From positions 1-31,628 of IMG/VR virus record IMGVR_UViG_3300031825_000056: a DNA stretch of 31,628 nt, one strand, 5' to 3'. A model generated the notes under the pieces. It saw only the letters and a program-made list of their open reading frames with translations, was not told where the DNA came from and did no database searches. Below are positions 8,046-14,716 of the stretch, piece by piece. The translations under genes and the position numbers were made by a program. Numbering within the stretch: the stretch's first letter is position 1; each line of letters starts with the position of its first letter. The stretch is from a virus.

Positions 8046-8525
8046 GGTCGGGGGGTCCTCGTGGTTGACAGGGTCGGAAAAGTTGACGGCACCGGCCGCC
8101 TCGGAAAACTCAATGTCCTTCAGGCCCTTCACGGCCGGCGGCTGCGCGCCCAGGAAGGCCACGTGGCGCAGGTACCAGACGCCGGGCTTGGGGTTGGCCG
8201 GATCGGCGGGCTCGTAGAACGAGGCGCTGCGCTTCTTGAAGCGCCCGCCCTGGACCATCTCGGCGAACTGCGGCTCGACCTGGCGGTGGCTGGTGCGCAA
8301 CACGTCGCCGGCGACCTGCAGGCCGGCCACCCAGCCGTAGGCCGGGCGGTTGCCTTCCGGGTGGCCCACAGTCAGCGGCGCCTCGTGCAGCGCCGGGTCG
8401 TAGGCGGCCGCCGCGGCGGCCAGGTCGGCCGGCGTGATGGTGTAGACCTTGCCGCTGTCGGCCGTGCGAGTGCCGGCGCGGAAGATCTCGATTCCGTCAG
8501 GAAGGGCAGGCTGCTTGGATGGCAT
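7515..8525 (-). CDS. Head maturation protease with C-terminal scaffold (Mu gpI/Z-like)
   Basis: 336-residue protein. The N-terminal ~170 residues (EIFRAGTRTADSG, LTVGHPEGNRPAYGWVAGL, KKRSASFYEP, RHVAFLGAQPPAVKGL) match the Mu gpI protease family, with a conserved His in VGHPE and Ser in KKRSASF as likely catalytic residues. The C-terminal half is a coiled-coil scaffold (ADLDAANAAMQAEKTAREKA) ending in an Ala-rich tail. It releases and processes the scaffold during prohead maturation. ATG 8525 was preferred over an in-frame GTG at 8534; neither has a good ribosome binding site. An internal start at 8045 is described separately. Confidence 0.88.
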   Translation of the reverse strand: MPSKQPALPDGIEIFRAGTRTADSGKVYTITPADLAAAAAAYDPALHEAPLTVGHPEGNRPAYGWVAGLQVAGDVLRTSHRQVEPQFAEMVQGGRFKKRSASFYEPADPANPKPGVWYLRHVAFLGAQPPAVKGLKDIEFSEAAGAVNFSDPVNHEDPPTMKTAEQLQADLDAANAAMQAEKTAREKAERQRDAATAKATAAEGQVASFSEQAKKQRHDAHVSFAEGQVKAGTLLPKDKGAAVAVLDALADQAQPVEFSEGDTTKKVSALEFVKGLIEGGKPKVNFGEHAPGAGGEHGAAAGKSDAEIDQAAKAYMRQHKVNYAEAVTAVTASFPA

Positions 8526-8595
8526 GGCCCGCACTGTCGCGCGAGGCCATGCAAGCGCCGCCGGTGGAGCGCTTCACTTTTTGACTGGAGGCGCG
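8526..8595 (-). promoter_or_regulatory. Spacer between Mor and the capsid genes, possible late control region
   Basis: This 70-bp gap separates mor from the protease gene and is one of the wider gaps in the leftward operon. It contains a short A-run (GTCAAAAAGTG on the minus strand) but no convincing -10/-35 pair. A Mor-activated late promoter would be expected near here, and the weak promoter elements are compatible with activator dependence. This is inference from position. Confidence 0.25.
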
Positions 8596-9015
8596 CTATT
8601 CGAGCGCGAGGGTCGCCTGGCGGCGCTCGAATTGCTCGGTGCGCCAGGCCGCCAGGATCTGGCGCACCCGCGATTCGGTGATGTTCTCGCGCGCCGCCAG
8701 CTCGCGGTGATTGTCGCCGGTGAAGCCGTTGACCACGCGCATGGCCTTGGCGTCGGCCGCGAAGAAGTGTCCAACCGGAATATACGGCTGCGAGCCGCCC
8801 AGGTCCTGGGCGATGCCGCGCGTCAGCTCGATCGCCTCGATCGCCAGGTCGGTGGCCGCGCGGTCCGCGTGCAGCGACAGCAGCGTGAGGTAGTGGCTGC
8901 GGGCCAGGTCGCGCCAGGTGTCGGGGAAGGCGCCGGTCATCAGCGCCTCCAGCGGGCTGATCTGGTCGGGCGTCAGGTCGCTGAGTTCCGGACGCGTGCG
9001 GGTGGGTTGCGTCAT
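8596..9015 (-). CDS. mor: Mor-family middle/late transcription activator
   Basis: 139-residue protein with the Mor/C family layout. An N-terminal helical dimerisation part is followed by the beta strand YIPVGHFF and a C-terminal helix-turn-helix (NHRELAARENITESRVRQIL, residues ~106-125). In Mu, Mor activates the middle promoter and the related protein C the late promoters. Its ATG overlaps the gemA stop codon (ATGA). Here it is followed directly by the capsid genes, not the lysis/terminase genes as in Mu, and no second family member (C) was found. It may therefore control both late blocks. Confidence 0.88.
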   Translation of the reverse strand: MTQPTRTRPELSDLTPDQISPLEALMTGAFPDTWRDLARSHYLTLLSLHADRAATDLAIEAIELTRGIAQDLGGSQPYIPVGHFFAADAKAMRVVNGFTGDNHRELAARENITESRVRQILAAWRTEQFERRQATLALE

Positions 9016-9446
9016 GCCGTCCTCCGTTCGTGCCAGGCCTTGAGCGCCTCGATCAGGTTGTCCAACTGCGCGTCGTTGCAGAACGCCAGCGCGCTCACCG
9101 CCACCTGGCGCTCGATCCAGGCGTTGAGCGCCTGCGGGCTGGTGTTGGTGATATGGCCGTCGCGCGCCAGCTGGTGCCACAGCGCCCACACCTTGCGTTC
9201 CTTAGGCGAGGCGGCCTTCTTGGCGCGCTCGAACTGCGCCTGTGACAGGCGCTGCCGGCGCGCCGGGGCCACGCCAATGCGCTCGGCCAAGCCGGCCAGG
9301 TGTGTGCGCACCCCGCCCAGCTCGCGCTCGTTCATCTGGCTGCAGCTGCTCTTGCCGGTGAGCTGCGTGAGCAGCGCGCGGTAGTCGTCGTCGGCCAGCC
9401 GCAGCTTGGCCTTGAGCGCGTGGATGGCGGCAACGTCGCGGGCCAT
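9012..9446 (-). CDS. gemA: GemA-like regulatory protein (Mu gp16, DUF1018)
   Basis: 144-residue protein with the GemA/gp16 pattern: IHALKAKLRLADDDYRALLT at the N-terminus, GLAERIG in the middle, then KVWALWHQLARDGHITNTSP and a C-terminal helix (ALIEALKAWHERR type). In Mu, GemA affects host gene expression and DNA supercoiling and lies just upstream of mor, as here. The start is 4 bp from the previous stop; the stop overlaps the mor start. The family is clear; the molecular role is poorly defined even in Mu. Confidence 0.88.
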   Translation of the reverse strand: MARDVAAIHALKAKLRLADDDYRALLTQLTGKSSCSQMNERELGGVRTHLAGLAERIGVAPARRQRLSQAQFERAKKAASPKERKVWALWHQLARDGHITNTSPQALNAWIERQVAVSALAFCNDAQLDNLIEALKAWHERRTA

Positions 9447-9449
9447 CGC

Positions 9450-9692
9450 TCACCTCGCTAGCGGCGCGAGCCACCAGGTCCACAGCCCGATCAGGCTAGT
9501 GACCAGGAACACGGCCTGCTGCGCGAGCAGCCGCCAGTGCCGACGCCGGGCCATGAAGGCCATGCCGGCCAGGTTGCTGCCCAGGAACGCAGCGAAGCCC
9601 ATGCCGGGATGCCAGGCGGTGGCCAGCAGCAGCGCGCCGGCGATGCCCAGGCCGGCGACCAGGGTTTCGAGCCAGGTTTCAGCCCGGCTCAC
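9450..9692 (-). CDS. Small membrane protein, 80 aa
   Basis: 80-residue protein with three likely membrane helices (LVAGLGIAGALLLAT, GFAAFLGSNLAGMAFMA, AVFLVTSLIGLWTWW). The GTG start overlaps the stop of the preceding gene (GTGA), so it belongs to the same coupled early operon. The pattern of a small helical hairpin ending in LIGLWTWW is reminiscent of PnuC-type small membrane proteins, but the similarity is weak. The function is unknown. Confidence 0.65.
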   Translation of the reverse strand: MSRAETWLETLVAGLGIAGALLLATAWHPGMGFAAFLGSNLAGMAFMARRRHWRLLAQQAVFLVTSLIGLWTWWLAPLAR

Positions 9693-9919
9693 GGCGCCTC
9701 CGGTCCCGCGGCCGTGGCGGCGCCGGCCGATGCCGGGGCCACGGTTGTACTCGGCCGCGAATTGGAACGAATTGGAACGGGTTTTGGCGCCACGGCGGGC
9801 GATTGCTGAGCTTGCGGCTCAGCAGCAAACGCCGCCAGGGCATCCAGCAGCCGCCAGGCGTCGGCGCCGCTGGCGCGGATGGTGGTGCCCTTGGCGGTGC
9901 GGCGGAAGGTGACGGACAT
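9689..9919 (-). CDS. Small hypothetical early protein, 76 aa
   Basis: 76-residue protein beginning MSVTFRRTAKGTTIRASGAD. The start is the ATG that overlaps the upstream TAA (TAATG); a longer frame exists but lies within the upstream gene. The first ~35 residues look like a small folded unit. The C-terminal half is a low-complexity Pro/Ala/Ser tail containing a 10-bp tandem repeat (two copies of aattggaacg near 9763-9782). The function is unknown. Confidence 0.6.
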   Translation of the reverse strand: MSVTFRRTAKGTTIRASGADAWRLLDALAAFAAEPQAQQSPAVAPKPVPIRSNSRPSTTVAPASAGAATAAGPEAP

Positions 9920-10296
9920 TACTGGGCACCTCTGTGAACGACGACCGACGCGCCGGTCTCCGGGTCTGTGTAGTTCACCTCCGGCTCGCACCAGCAGTCG
10001 CGGCTTGCGGTGTGTGCGCGCTTCTGCGCCAACACAAGGTGCCGCACGTAGGGGTTGGACGGGTGCGCTCCATCGGCCACGAAGCCCTCTGCGCGCGCGA
10101 TTGCTTCGACGGCGTCTACCGCGGCCCTGAGATAGCGCAGATCACTCAGGAAGCCGAAGTCCTTCCGACACGCGCGATAGCGCGTGTTGATGGTGCGCTG
10201 CAGGTCCAGCGGCACCATCCTCCAATGCTTGATGCACATGAAGCGGCCTGTCGCCACGTAGGCGCCGCAGCCGATGGCGTCACACGGGCGGCTCAT
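9919..10296 (-). CDS. Zinc-binding early phage protein, 125 aa
   Basis: 125 residues. The N-terminus carries C5, C10, C21 and H24 (MSRPCDAIGCGAYV, then MCIKHWRMVPLDLQR), a small zinc-binding pattern common in phage early proteins ('CxxHW.MVP..LQ..I...YR'). The rest is helical with a His/Cys-containing C-terminal part (RDCWCEPE). The start was chosen at the ATG that overlaps the upstream stop (ATGA). Its role is unknown; being among early genes suggests a DNA- or host-directed function. Confidence 0.7.
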   Translation of the reverse strand: MSRPCDAIGCGAYVATGRFMCIKHWRMVPLDLQRTINTRYRACRKDFGFLSDLRYLRAAVDAVEAIARAEGFVADGAHPSNPYVRHLVLAQKRAHTASRDCWCEPEVNYTDPETGASVVVHRGAQ

Positions 10297-10802
10297 CGCG
10301 CCATGCCCTTGCCACGAAAGACGACACCGTAGGAATCGCGTTTGCCGTTGCGCTGACCGCACCAGTTAAGCCATGCCGAAAGGGCATCGGCCCCCGCGGT
10401 CTGGTCAGTCGCCTCTGGGACGCCCGGCACCAGATACTTGCCGGCGCTCTTGCCTTGGCCGTGACGCGCGCGCAGGCCGATCGCCTCCTGCAACGCGCGC
10501 ATCGGTCCGCTGGCAATGACGATGGCGCCGCCGCCATCGCGCTTGGTGGACGGTGCCGTCGGCCCCATTTCGATCAGGCCGCTGGCCCAGCACCAGGCGT
10601 ACCACGTCGGGTCGCCGGTGACCACCCAAAGGTCGCTGCGCAGGTGCGCCACGTCCTGGAATGCCGGACCGAAGTACTTACGGCCGAAGCTCGCCGCCGC
10701 GTCCAGCCAGCTGCTGGTCGACGACGCGCGGATGCCGCGGACGGTGTTCGTCTGGTGGGTACCGGCGGAGAACCGCACGGCGATCTGGACGGTGGTGTTC
10801 AT
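10293..10802 (-). CDS. Hypothetical early protein, 169 aa
   Basis: 169-residue soluble protein starting MNTTVQIAVRFSAGTHQTNT. It is rich in Trp and Gly (DPTWYAWCWASGLIEMG, LSAWLNWCGQRNG), with the spacing of a compact enzyme-like or nucleic-acid-binding domain, but I recognise no known motif. Start and stop codons overlap both neighbours (ATGA), placing it firmly in the coupled early operon. The function is unknown. Confidence 0.65.
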   Translation of the reverse strand: MNTTVQIAVRFSAGTHQTNTVRGIRASSTSSWLDAAASFGRKYFGPAFQDVAHLRSDLWVVTGDPTWYAWCWASGLIEMGPTAPSTKRDGGGAIVIASGPMRALQEAIGLRARHGQGKSAGKYLVPGVPEATDQTAGADALSAWLNWCGQRNGKRDSYGVVFRGKGMAR

Positions 10803-11353
10803 TGCGTCCTCCACAGCCGAATGGTCTGGGCGTCGAGCTTGCGCACGTGGTACTGCCCACGTTCTGCAACCTTCTCGGCATTGATGACCTTGCTGATCGA
10901 CGAGCGCACCCGCAGCGGCAGCGCGCAGGAGTCGCCCGGCTCCATGCGCTGCAGCAGTCCGGCCCAATCGGTCTGCCGGCCGCCGCACTTGGGCGCCAAA
11001 GGCACGTTCTTCTCGATCGCGATCGCCGCCGTGTCCAGGTAGCCGTTGCCACGCGTGTGCGGCAGCTGCCCTGCGATGGCCATCCCGACCGCGTCTGGCG
11101 TTGGCCGGGGCTCGATTGCGGGTACGCCATTGCCTCGCCGGTAGACCAGGTCGCCGCTGTCGGGATCCTCGGTGCGCGTGAGCACGCCGGCCCGCACGGC
11201 TGGCCCCAGGGACGAATGCACCGCCTTGGCCGAGACGTCGAACTTGACCGACGCATCGTCGGCGGTGAGCGTCTCTTCGGGGTTGGTGGTCAGGAACTCG
11301 ATCACCTTCCAGGCAACCGACCCTTCGCGCGGCTGGTAGACGGCGGCGCTCAT
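10799..11353 (-). CDS. Winged-helix-like early protein, 184 aa
   Basis: 184-residue protein. Residues ~10-75 look like a winged helix (SVAWKVIEFLTTNPEETLTA, then KFDVSAKAVHSSLGPAVRAG, then a beta wing with LVYRRG). The C-terminal ~80 residues contain VRSSISKVINAEKVAERGQY, which could be a second helix-turn-helix. The ATG is four bases from the next stop and its stop overlaps the next start. It is probably a DNA-binding protein of the early operon; the target is unknown. Confidence 0.65.
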   Translation of the reverse strand: MSAAVYQPREGSVAWKVIEFLTTNPEETLTADDASVKFDVSAKAVHSSLGPAVRAGVLTRTEDPDSGDLVYRRGNGVPAIEPRPTPDAVGMAIAGQLPHTRGNGYLDTAAIAIEKNVPLAPKCGGRQTDWAGLLQRMEPGDSCALPLRVRSSISKVINAEKVAERGQYHVRKLDAQTIRLWRTQ

Positions 11354-11556
11354 GACGCCTCTCCCTGGGTGCGCAGAAACGCCTTCAGCCGCTTGATGCG
11401 CGCGTCCTGGTAGCTGACCATGGCGCCCGCGTACTCGTGCGCCGTCTGGGCCTCCAGGCGCGCCAGCTCGGCCTGGGCCAGCTCGCTGCTGGCCACCTCG
11501 GCCGGGGTGAGGCGGCGCGTCACGCGCCGCAGGTTCTGGATGATGCTCATGTTCAT
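11350..11556 (-). CDS. Small coiled-coil early protein, 68 aa
   Basis: 68-residue, highly charged helical protein (MNMSIIQNLRRVTRRLTPAE, then AQAELARLEAQTAHEYAGAM). The ATG overlaps the stop of the DUF3164 gene. The sequence is dominated by heptad-like Leu/Ala spacing, suggesting a short coiled coil. Genes of this size are common next to DUF3164 genes in Mu-like phages. The function is unknown. Confidence 0.65.
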   Translation of the reverse strand: MNMSIIQNLRRVTRRLTPAEVASSELAQAELARLEAQTAHEYAGAMVSYQDARIKRLKAFLRTQGEAS

Positions 11557-12167
11557 ACGTCCACCAGGTCGAGCGGGATCGGCGCGTAGCGGTCGGTGTC
11601 GCCCACGCGTTCGTAGAAGCGGATGTACTGCTTGGTGCCGATCACCTGGATCGACTCGCCGATGGCCTTCATGGCCTGCTGCCAGCGCTGGTCGCCGATC
11701 TCCAGGCGGCGCAGCGCCAGGATGCGCCCGACGTTGAGGTTGCCCTCCTTGTCGGTCTGGAAGGCCTGCTGCACCAGCGCCATGAGCTCGGGCCGGCTGC
11801 CCTTGGCCCACTCGTTGATGCACTCGTCGATCAGCGCCTTGGCCGCCTGCAGGCGCTCGTCGAAGGTCAGGTTCTCGGCGGTGGCCACCTGCAGCTTGAA
11901 CTGGCCGTCGTAGGTGTGCAGCGTGATGTTGCCCTTCTTTCCGCCGCGCTTGACGCCGTACTGCTCGGCGCTCAGCTCGGCGAAGGCGGCCACGTCGCCG
12001 AAGATCTTCGTCTTGGTCTGGATCAGCCACTGGTTCAGCTCCTTGGCCAGGCCGGTCAGCTCGCGCACCAGACGGTCGCGCTCCTGGTCGACCGGCTTGA
12101 TCAGGGCCAGCGGCACCAGGTGGCCCTGCGCGTTGCGCATGTAGCCATCGGGAACAGGGGTTTGCAT
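11553..12167 (-). CDS. DUF3164 family protein
   Basis: 204-residue protein with the DUF3164 pattern: N-terminal GYMRNAQGHLVPLALIKPVD, a helical middle, KKGNITLHTYDGQFKLQVAT and a C-terminal FYERVGDTDRYAPIPLDLV. AGGAGT lies 8 nt before the ATG, one of the best ribosome binding sites in the operon. The family is almost restricted to Mu-like phages and prophages and sits between the transposition genes and gemA. It is probably involved in replication-associated functions, but none is proven. Confidence 0.85.
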   Translation of the reverse strand: MQTPVPDGYMRNAQGHLVPLALIKPVDQERDRLVRELTGLAKELNQWLIQTKTKIFGDVAAFAELSAEQYGVKRGGKKGNITLHTYDGQFKLQVATAENLTFDERLQAAKALIDECINEWAKGSRPELMALVQQAFQTDKEGNLNVGRILALRRLEIGDQRWQQAMKAIGESIQVIGTKQYIRFYERVGDTDRYAPIPLDLVDV

Positions 12168-12181
12168 TTGCGGAACTCCTC

Positions 12182-12415
12182 TCAGTTGGTTGGTGGTGGA
12201 AGTCGGTTCAGCGATTGCAGATCCGCCATCGCTGCGGACACCGAGCGGCGGTTGGTGAAACAGCGGCGGGCCTGGTCGCGACGCCAGGCGCTGGGCCAGG
12301 TTGCTGGGGCGGCGGCGCCGCCCACGAAGTGCCACTGGTGCGGCAGTGGCCGCTTGAACTCCGAGTACTCGAAGCTGAAGGCCCCGGGGCCGAGGTCGCG
12401 GATGCGGGTCTTCAT
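12182..12415 (-). CDS. Small hypothetical early protein, 77 aa
   Basis: 77 residues beginning MKTRIRDLGPGAFSFEYSEF. The start ATG overlaps the upstream stop (ATGA), and an AGGAGT site for the next gene follows its end. Aromatic residues cluster in the first half (HQWHFVGG) and basic residues in the second (WRRDQARRCF). I recognise no motif. It is kept because of coupling and codon-level continuity with the operon. Confidence 0.6.
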   Translation of the reverse strand: MKTRIRDLGPGAFSFEYSEFKRPLPHQWHFVGGAAAPATWPSAWRRDQARRCFTNRRSVSAAMADLQSLNRLPPPTN

Positions 12416-13035
12416 GACGCGTCGCCCTTGCGCAGCCGATCCAGCCGCTCGCGCACGTCCGCCGGCATGGGCGCGGCCTGGCGAGCGTCGGCGTCGATCT
12501 TGGCCAACGCTGCATCGCGCCCGCCGTAGACCACGTCCAGGCCCTGACCGATGGTCATGTCCTGGCCGTGCACCTGCACGGTGTCCTGCCGCGGCGCGCC
12601 GCGCCGCTGTGCCTCGAGCTGGCGCTCGCCGGCGGCCTCCTGCCGGTCGGCCAGGCCGGCCAGCACGGTGTACAGGTACCCGTGGCCGGACAGCGGCAGC
12701 TCCAGCCGGCCGGCCGCGCGCATGCGCTCCATGTGCTCGATGGCGTGCGACCACGCGGCCAGCGGCGCGGGCCAGTCGCGGCCCTTGTGGGTGATGGCCT
12801 GGCGCTCCAGGTCGGGCAGCAGCTGCAGGATCAGCTTGACCTGCTTGGCGATCGTCAGGCGCGTCTTGGGCGGGTTGAACAGCGTGACGTAGCTGGTGAC
12901 CCGCGCGCCCAGCGGCACGCTGACGGCGATCATCCGCTCGAACGCGTGCTGGGTCGCCTCGTGCGCGAACAGCTGCGCCGGCGTCAGCTCGGTGCCGCAG
13001 ATCGGGCAGGCGATGTGCTCGGGCGCCCTGGTCAC
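12412..13035 (-). CDS. Zinc-finger early protein, 207 aa
   Basis: 207-residue protein with an N-terminal C2H2-like finger: C10, C13, H25 and H30 (CPICGTEL, then HEATQH). Helical segments follow (TIAKQVKLILQLLPDLERQA, AAWSHAIEHMERMRAAGRLE). The last ~70 residues are charged and linker-like. The GTG start overlaps the previous stop (GTGA). The zinc finger suggests a nucleic-acid-binding role in the early programme; this is inference. Confidence 0.65.
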   Translation of the reverse strand: MTRAPEHIACPICGTELTPAQLFAHEATQHAFERMIAVSVPLGARVTSYVTLFNPPKTRLTIAKQVKLILQLLPDLERQAITHKGRDWPAPLAAWSHAIEHMERMRAAGRLELPLSGHGYLYTVLAGLADRQEAAGERQLEAQRRGAPRQDTVQVHGQDMTIGQGLDVVYGGRDAALAKIDADARQAAPMPADVRERLDRLRKGDAS

Positions 13036-13367
13036 AGCCAGCCCTTTGCCCTGGCGATGCCCGCCAGCAGGCCGCCCAGGGCCGCCAGCGCCACCGCGGC
13101 GATAAGCACCAGGGCTGCGCGCGGGGCGCGCTGCAGGCGGTCGCCACGGCGCTGGTGGTGCTCGATCGCGCCCGGCGCGAACGGGAAAGCGACGGCGCTG
13201 GCCGGCTCGCCCGGGCGTGCGACCTGCACCGCCACGGTGCTGCCCCCGACCACGACAGGCGTGACGCGCAGCTCGCAGGCGCCGCACGGCTGGGGGCAGG
13301 GGCGGTCGAACGCCAGCGCGGCCTCGACTTGGCACAGGCCCAGCTCGTCGCAGCTGCGCTTCTTCAT
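13032..13367 (-). CDS. Cys-rich N-terminus, single C-terminal membrane helix protein
   Basis: 111 residues. Five cysteines lie in the first 31 residues (C6, C12, C24, C28, C31), suggesting a metal site. The C-terminus ends in a single membrane helix (ALVLIAAVALAALGGLLAGI) followed by a short basic tail. The start is the ATG that overlaps the stop of a 48-aa gene (ATGA). This resembles tail-anchored topology with the Cys-rich part in the cytoplasm. The function is unknown. Confidence 0.6.
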   Translation of the reverse strand: MKKRSCDELGLCQVEAALAFDRPCPQPCGACELRVTPVVVGGSTVAVQVARPGEPASAVAFPFAPGAIEHHQRRGDRLQRAPRAALVLIAAVALAALGGLLAGIARAKGWL

Positions 13368-13510
13368 GCCAGCCTCCGCGCCGCGATCCGCTTGGCCTGC
13401 AGGAACAGGCCCATGGTCTCGATCACGGCCTCGAAACCGTCCGCGTACAGGCCGCTGTGCGTGCCCTGGGAGCCGTCGGCCATGGTGATGGTGATCAGGT
13501 ACCGGCGCAT
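13364..13510 (-). CDS. 48-aa hypothetical early protein
   Basis: Very short gene, below the usual length cut-off for gene calling. It starts with ATG three bases downstream of the MuB-like stop and ends with a TGA that overlaps the next start (ATGA). The product opens MRRYLITITMADGSQGTHSG and ends QAKRIAARRLA; the first half reads as two beta strands, the second as a basic helix. The tight coupling on both sides and the sensible sequence support a real gene. The function is unknown. Confidence 0.6.
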   Translation of the reverse strand: MRRYLITITMADGSQGTHSGLYADGFEAVIETMGLFLQAKRIAARRLA

Positions 13511-13513
13511 CGC

Positions 13514-14716
13514 TCAGCATCCCGCGATGACCTGGGCGTCCACCTGCGGCCAGCCGGCGGCGGCCGCGGCGTTCATGGCGCGGGCCACCAGGTTGTTGAC
13601 CACCAGCGGGTAGCAGATCGAGCGCGCATCGGCCGCCTTGCCGCCGCGCGGCACGTGGATCAGGCGGGCGCGGATCGCGTCGGCCGCGTCGGGCGCCAGC
13701 ACCTCCTCGTAGGCCAGCTCGAACCGGGCGAACTTGTGCCGCAGATAGGCCTCCAGCTCGGCGTCCAGCGGTGCCAGCTCCACCACCTCGCAGCGCTGCA
13801 TCACCTCGCGCACCTCGGGGTTCTGGCTGTTGAGGCGATCACGCAGCTCGGGCTGGCCGACCAGCGCCACGCCGATCAGGCGCTGCATGCCGTCCTTCAG
13901 CTCCAGGAAGCGCTTGAGCTGCTTGAGCGTGGCCGTGGGCAGGCAGTGCGCCTCCTCGATCACCAGCAGGTGGCGCTGGCCGGCGCGCCGGCTGGCCTTG
14001 AGCATCTGGTGCACCTGCTCGAAGCGCGCCTGCGGCGAGGACTTGACCTTGGCCTGCGGATCCAGCGCGCTGGCGATCGCCTCGGCGATGTGGCTGGACT
14101 TCAGCGTCTTGCCTTTGGTGTCGTTCTGCTCCATCGCGAGCACGTAGGGCCGGATCACCAGCACGTCGCGCCGCTCGGCCTTGATGCGCTCTTCCAGGTC
14201 CTCGGCCAGCGTGGTCTTGCCCGCTCCGGACTCGCCCACGATCGCGATGAAGCCGTGGTGCTGGGCGCAGTCCATGAGCGCGGCGCGCACGTAGCGCACG
14301 CTGGGGCTCTGGAACACGTCCTCGGGCGACTCGACGTCGTCGACGAAGGGGTTGCGCGGCAGCTTGAAGTGCTGGCGCGCGGCGGCGGTGAGGGACTGGT
14401 TTTGCAGTAGCATGGCTTCTTCCTCCAGGGTTTCGTTCAGATGGACTTCGGGGGGATCGGCCTCGGGCGCTCCAACGTCCGGGGCCAACTTCTTTGCGGG
14501 GGGCAGCACCAGCGCACGCAGCTGGCCCATGCCGGCGCCGCGCGACTTCAGGTATGCGACCAGGCCGGCACGCACTTCGCCCACCCGGCGCGCCGGCCAC
14601 TGGCCATGCACGACCAGGCGGTTGCAGGCTGCCTTGCTCAGGTCCAGCGCGCGTGCCAGGTCGGCCTGGGCGATGCCCAGGTCGGCCAGGATCGGCTGCA
14701 GGGCGATGTCGGTCAT
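13514..14716 (-). CDS. AAA+ DNA transposition protein B (MuB/ExeA-like)
   Basis: 400-residue ATPase. The N-terminal ~60 residues form a helix-turn-helix (AQADLARALDLSKAACNRLV). After a linker, residues ~120-380 are an AAA+ domain with Walker A GESGAGKTT (161-169) and Walker B LLVIEEAH (250-257), and a C-terminal helical lid. It is the MuB-type target-selection partner of the transposase: ATP-bound filaments capture target DNA and stimulate strand transfer. The ATG overlaps the transposase stop codon. The fold is close to ExeA/TniB ATPases. Confidence 0.92.
   Translation of the reverse strand: MTDIALQPILADLGIAQADLARALDLSKAACNRLVVHGQWPARRVGEVRAGLVAYLKSRGAGMGQLRALVLPPAKKLAPDVGAPEADPPEVHLNETLEEEAMLLQNQSLTAAARQHFKLPRNPFVDDVESPEDVFQSPSVRYVRAALMDCAQHHGFIAIVGESGAGKTTLAEDLEERIKAERRDVLVIRPYVLAMEQNDTKGKTLKSSHIAEAIASALDPQAKVKSSPQARFEQVHQMLKASRRAGQRHLLVIEEAHCLPTATLKQLKRFLELKDGMQRLIGVALVGQPELRDRLNSQNPEVREVMQRCEVVELAPLDAELEAYLRHKFARFELAYEEVLAPDAADAIRARLIHVPRGGKAADARSICYPLVVNNLVARAMNAAAAAGWPQVDAQVIAGC

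Noticed and set aside
9763-9782. Tandem 10-bp repeat aattggaacg
   Set aside because: Only two copies, in frame within the low-complexity tail of a small early protein; no sign of CRISPR or regulatory use.
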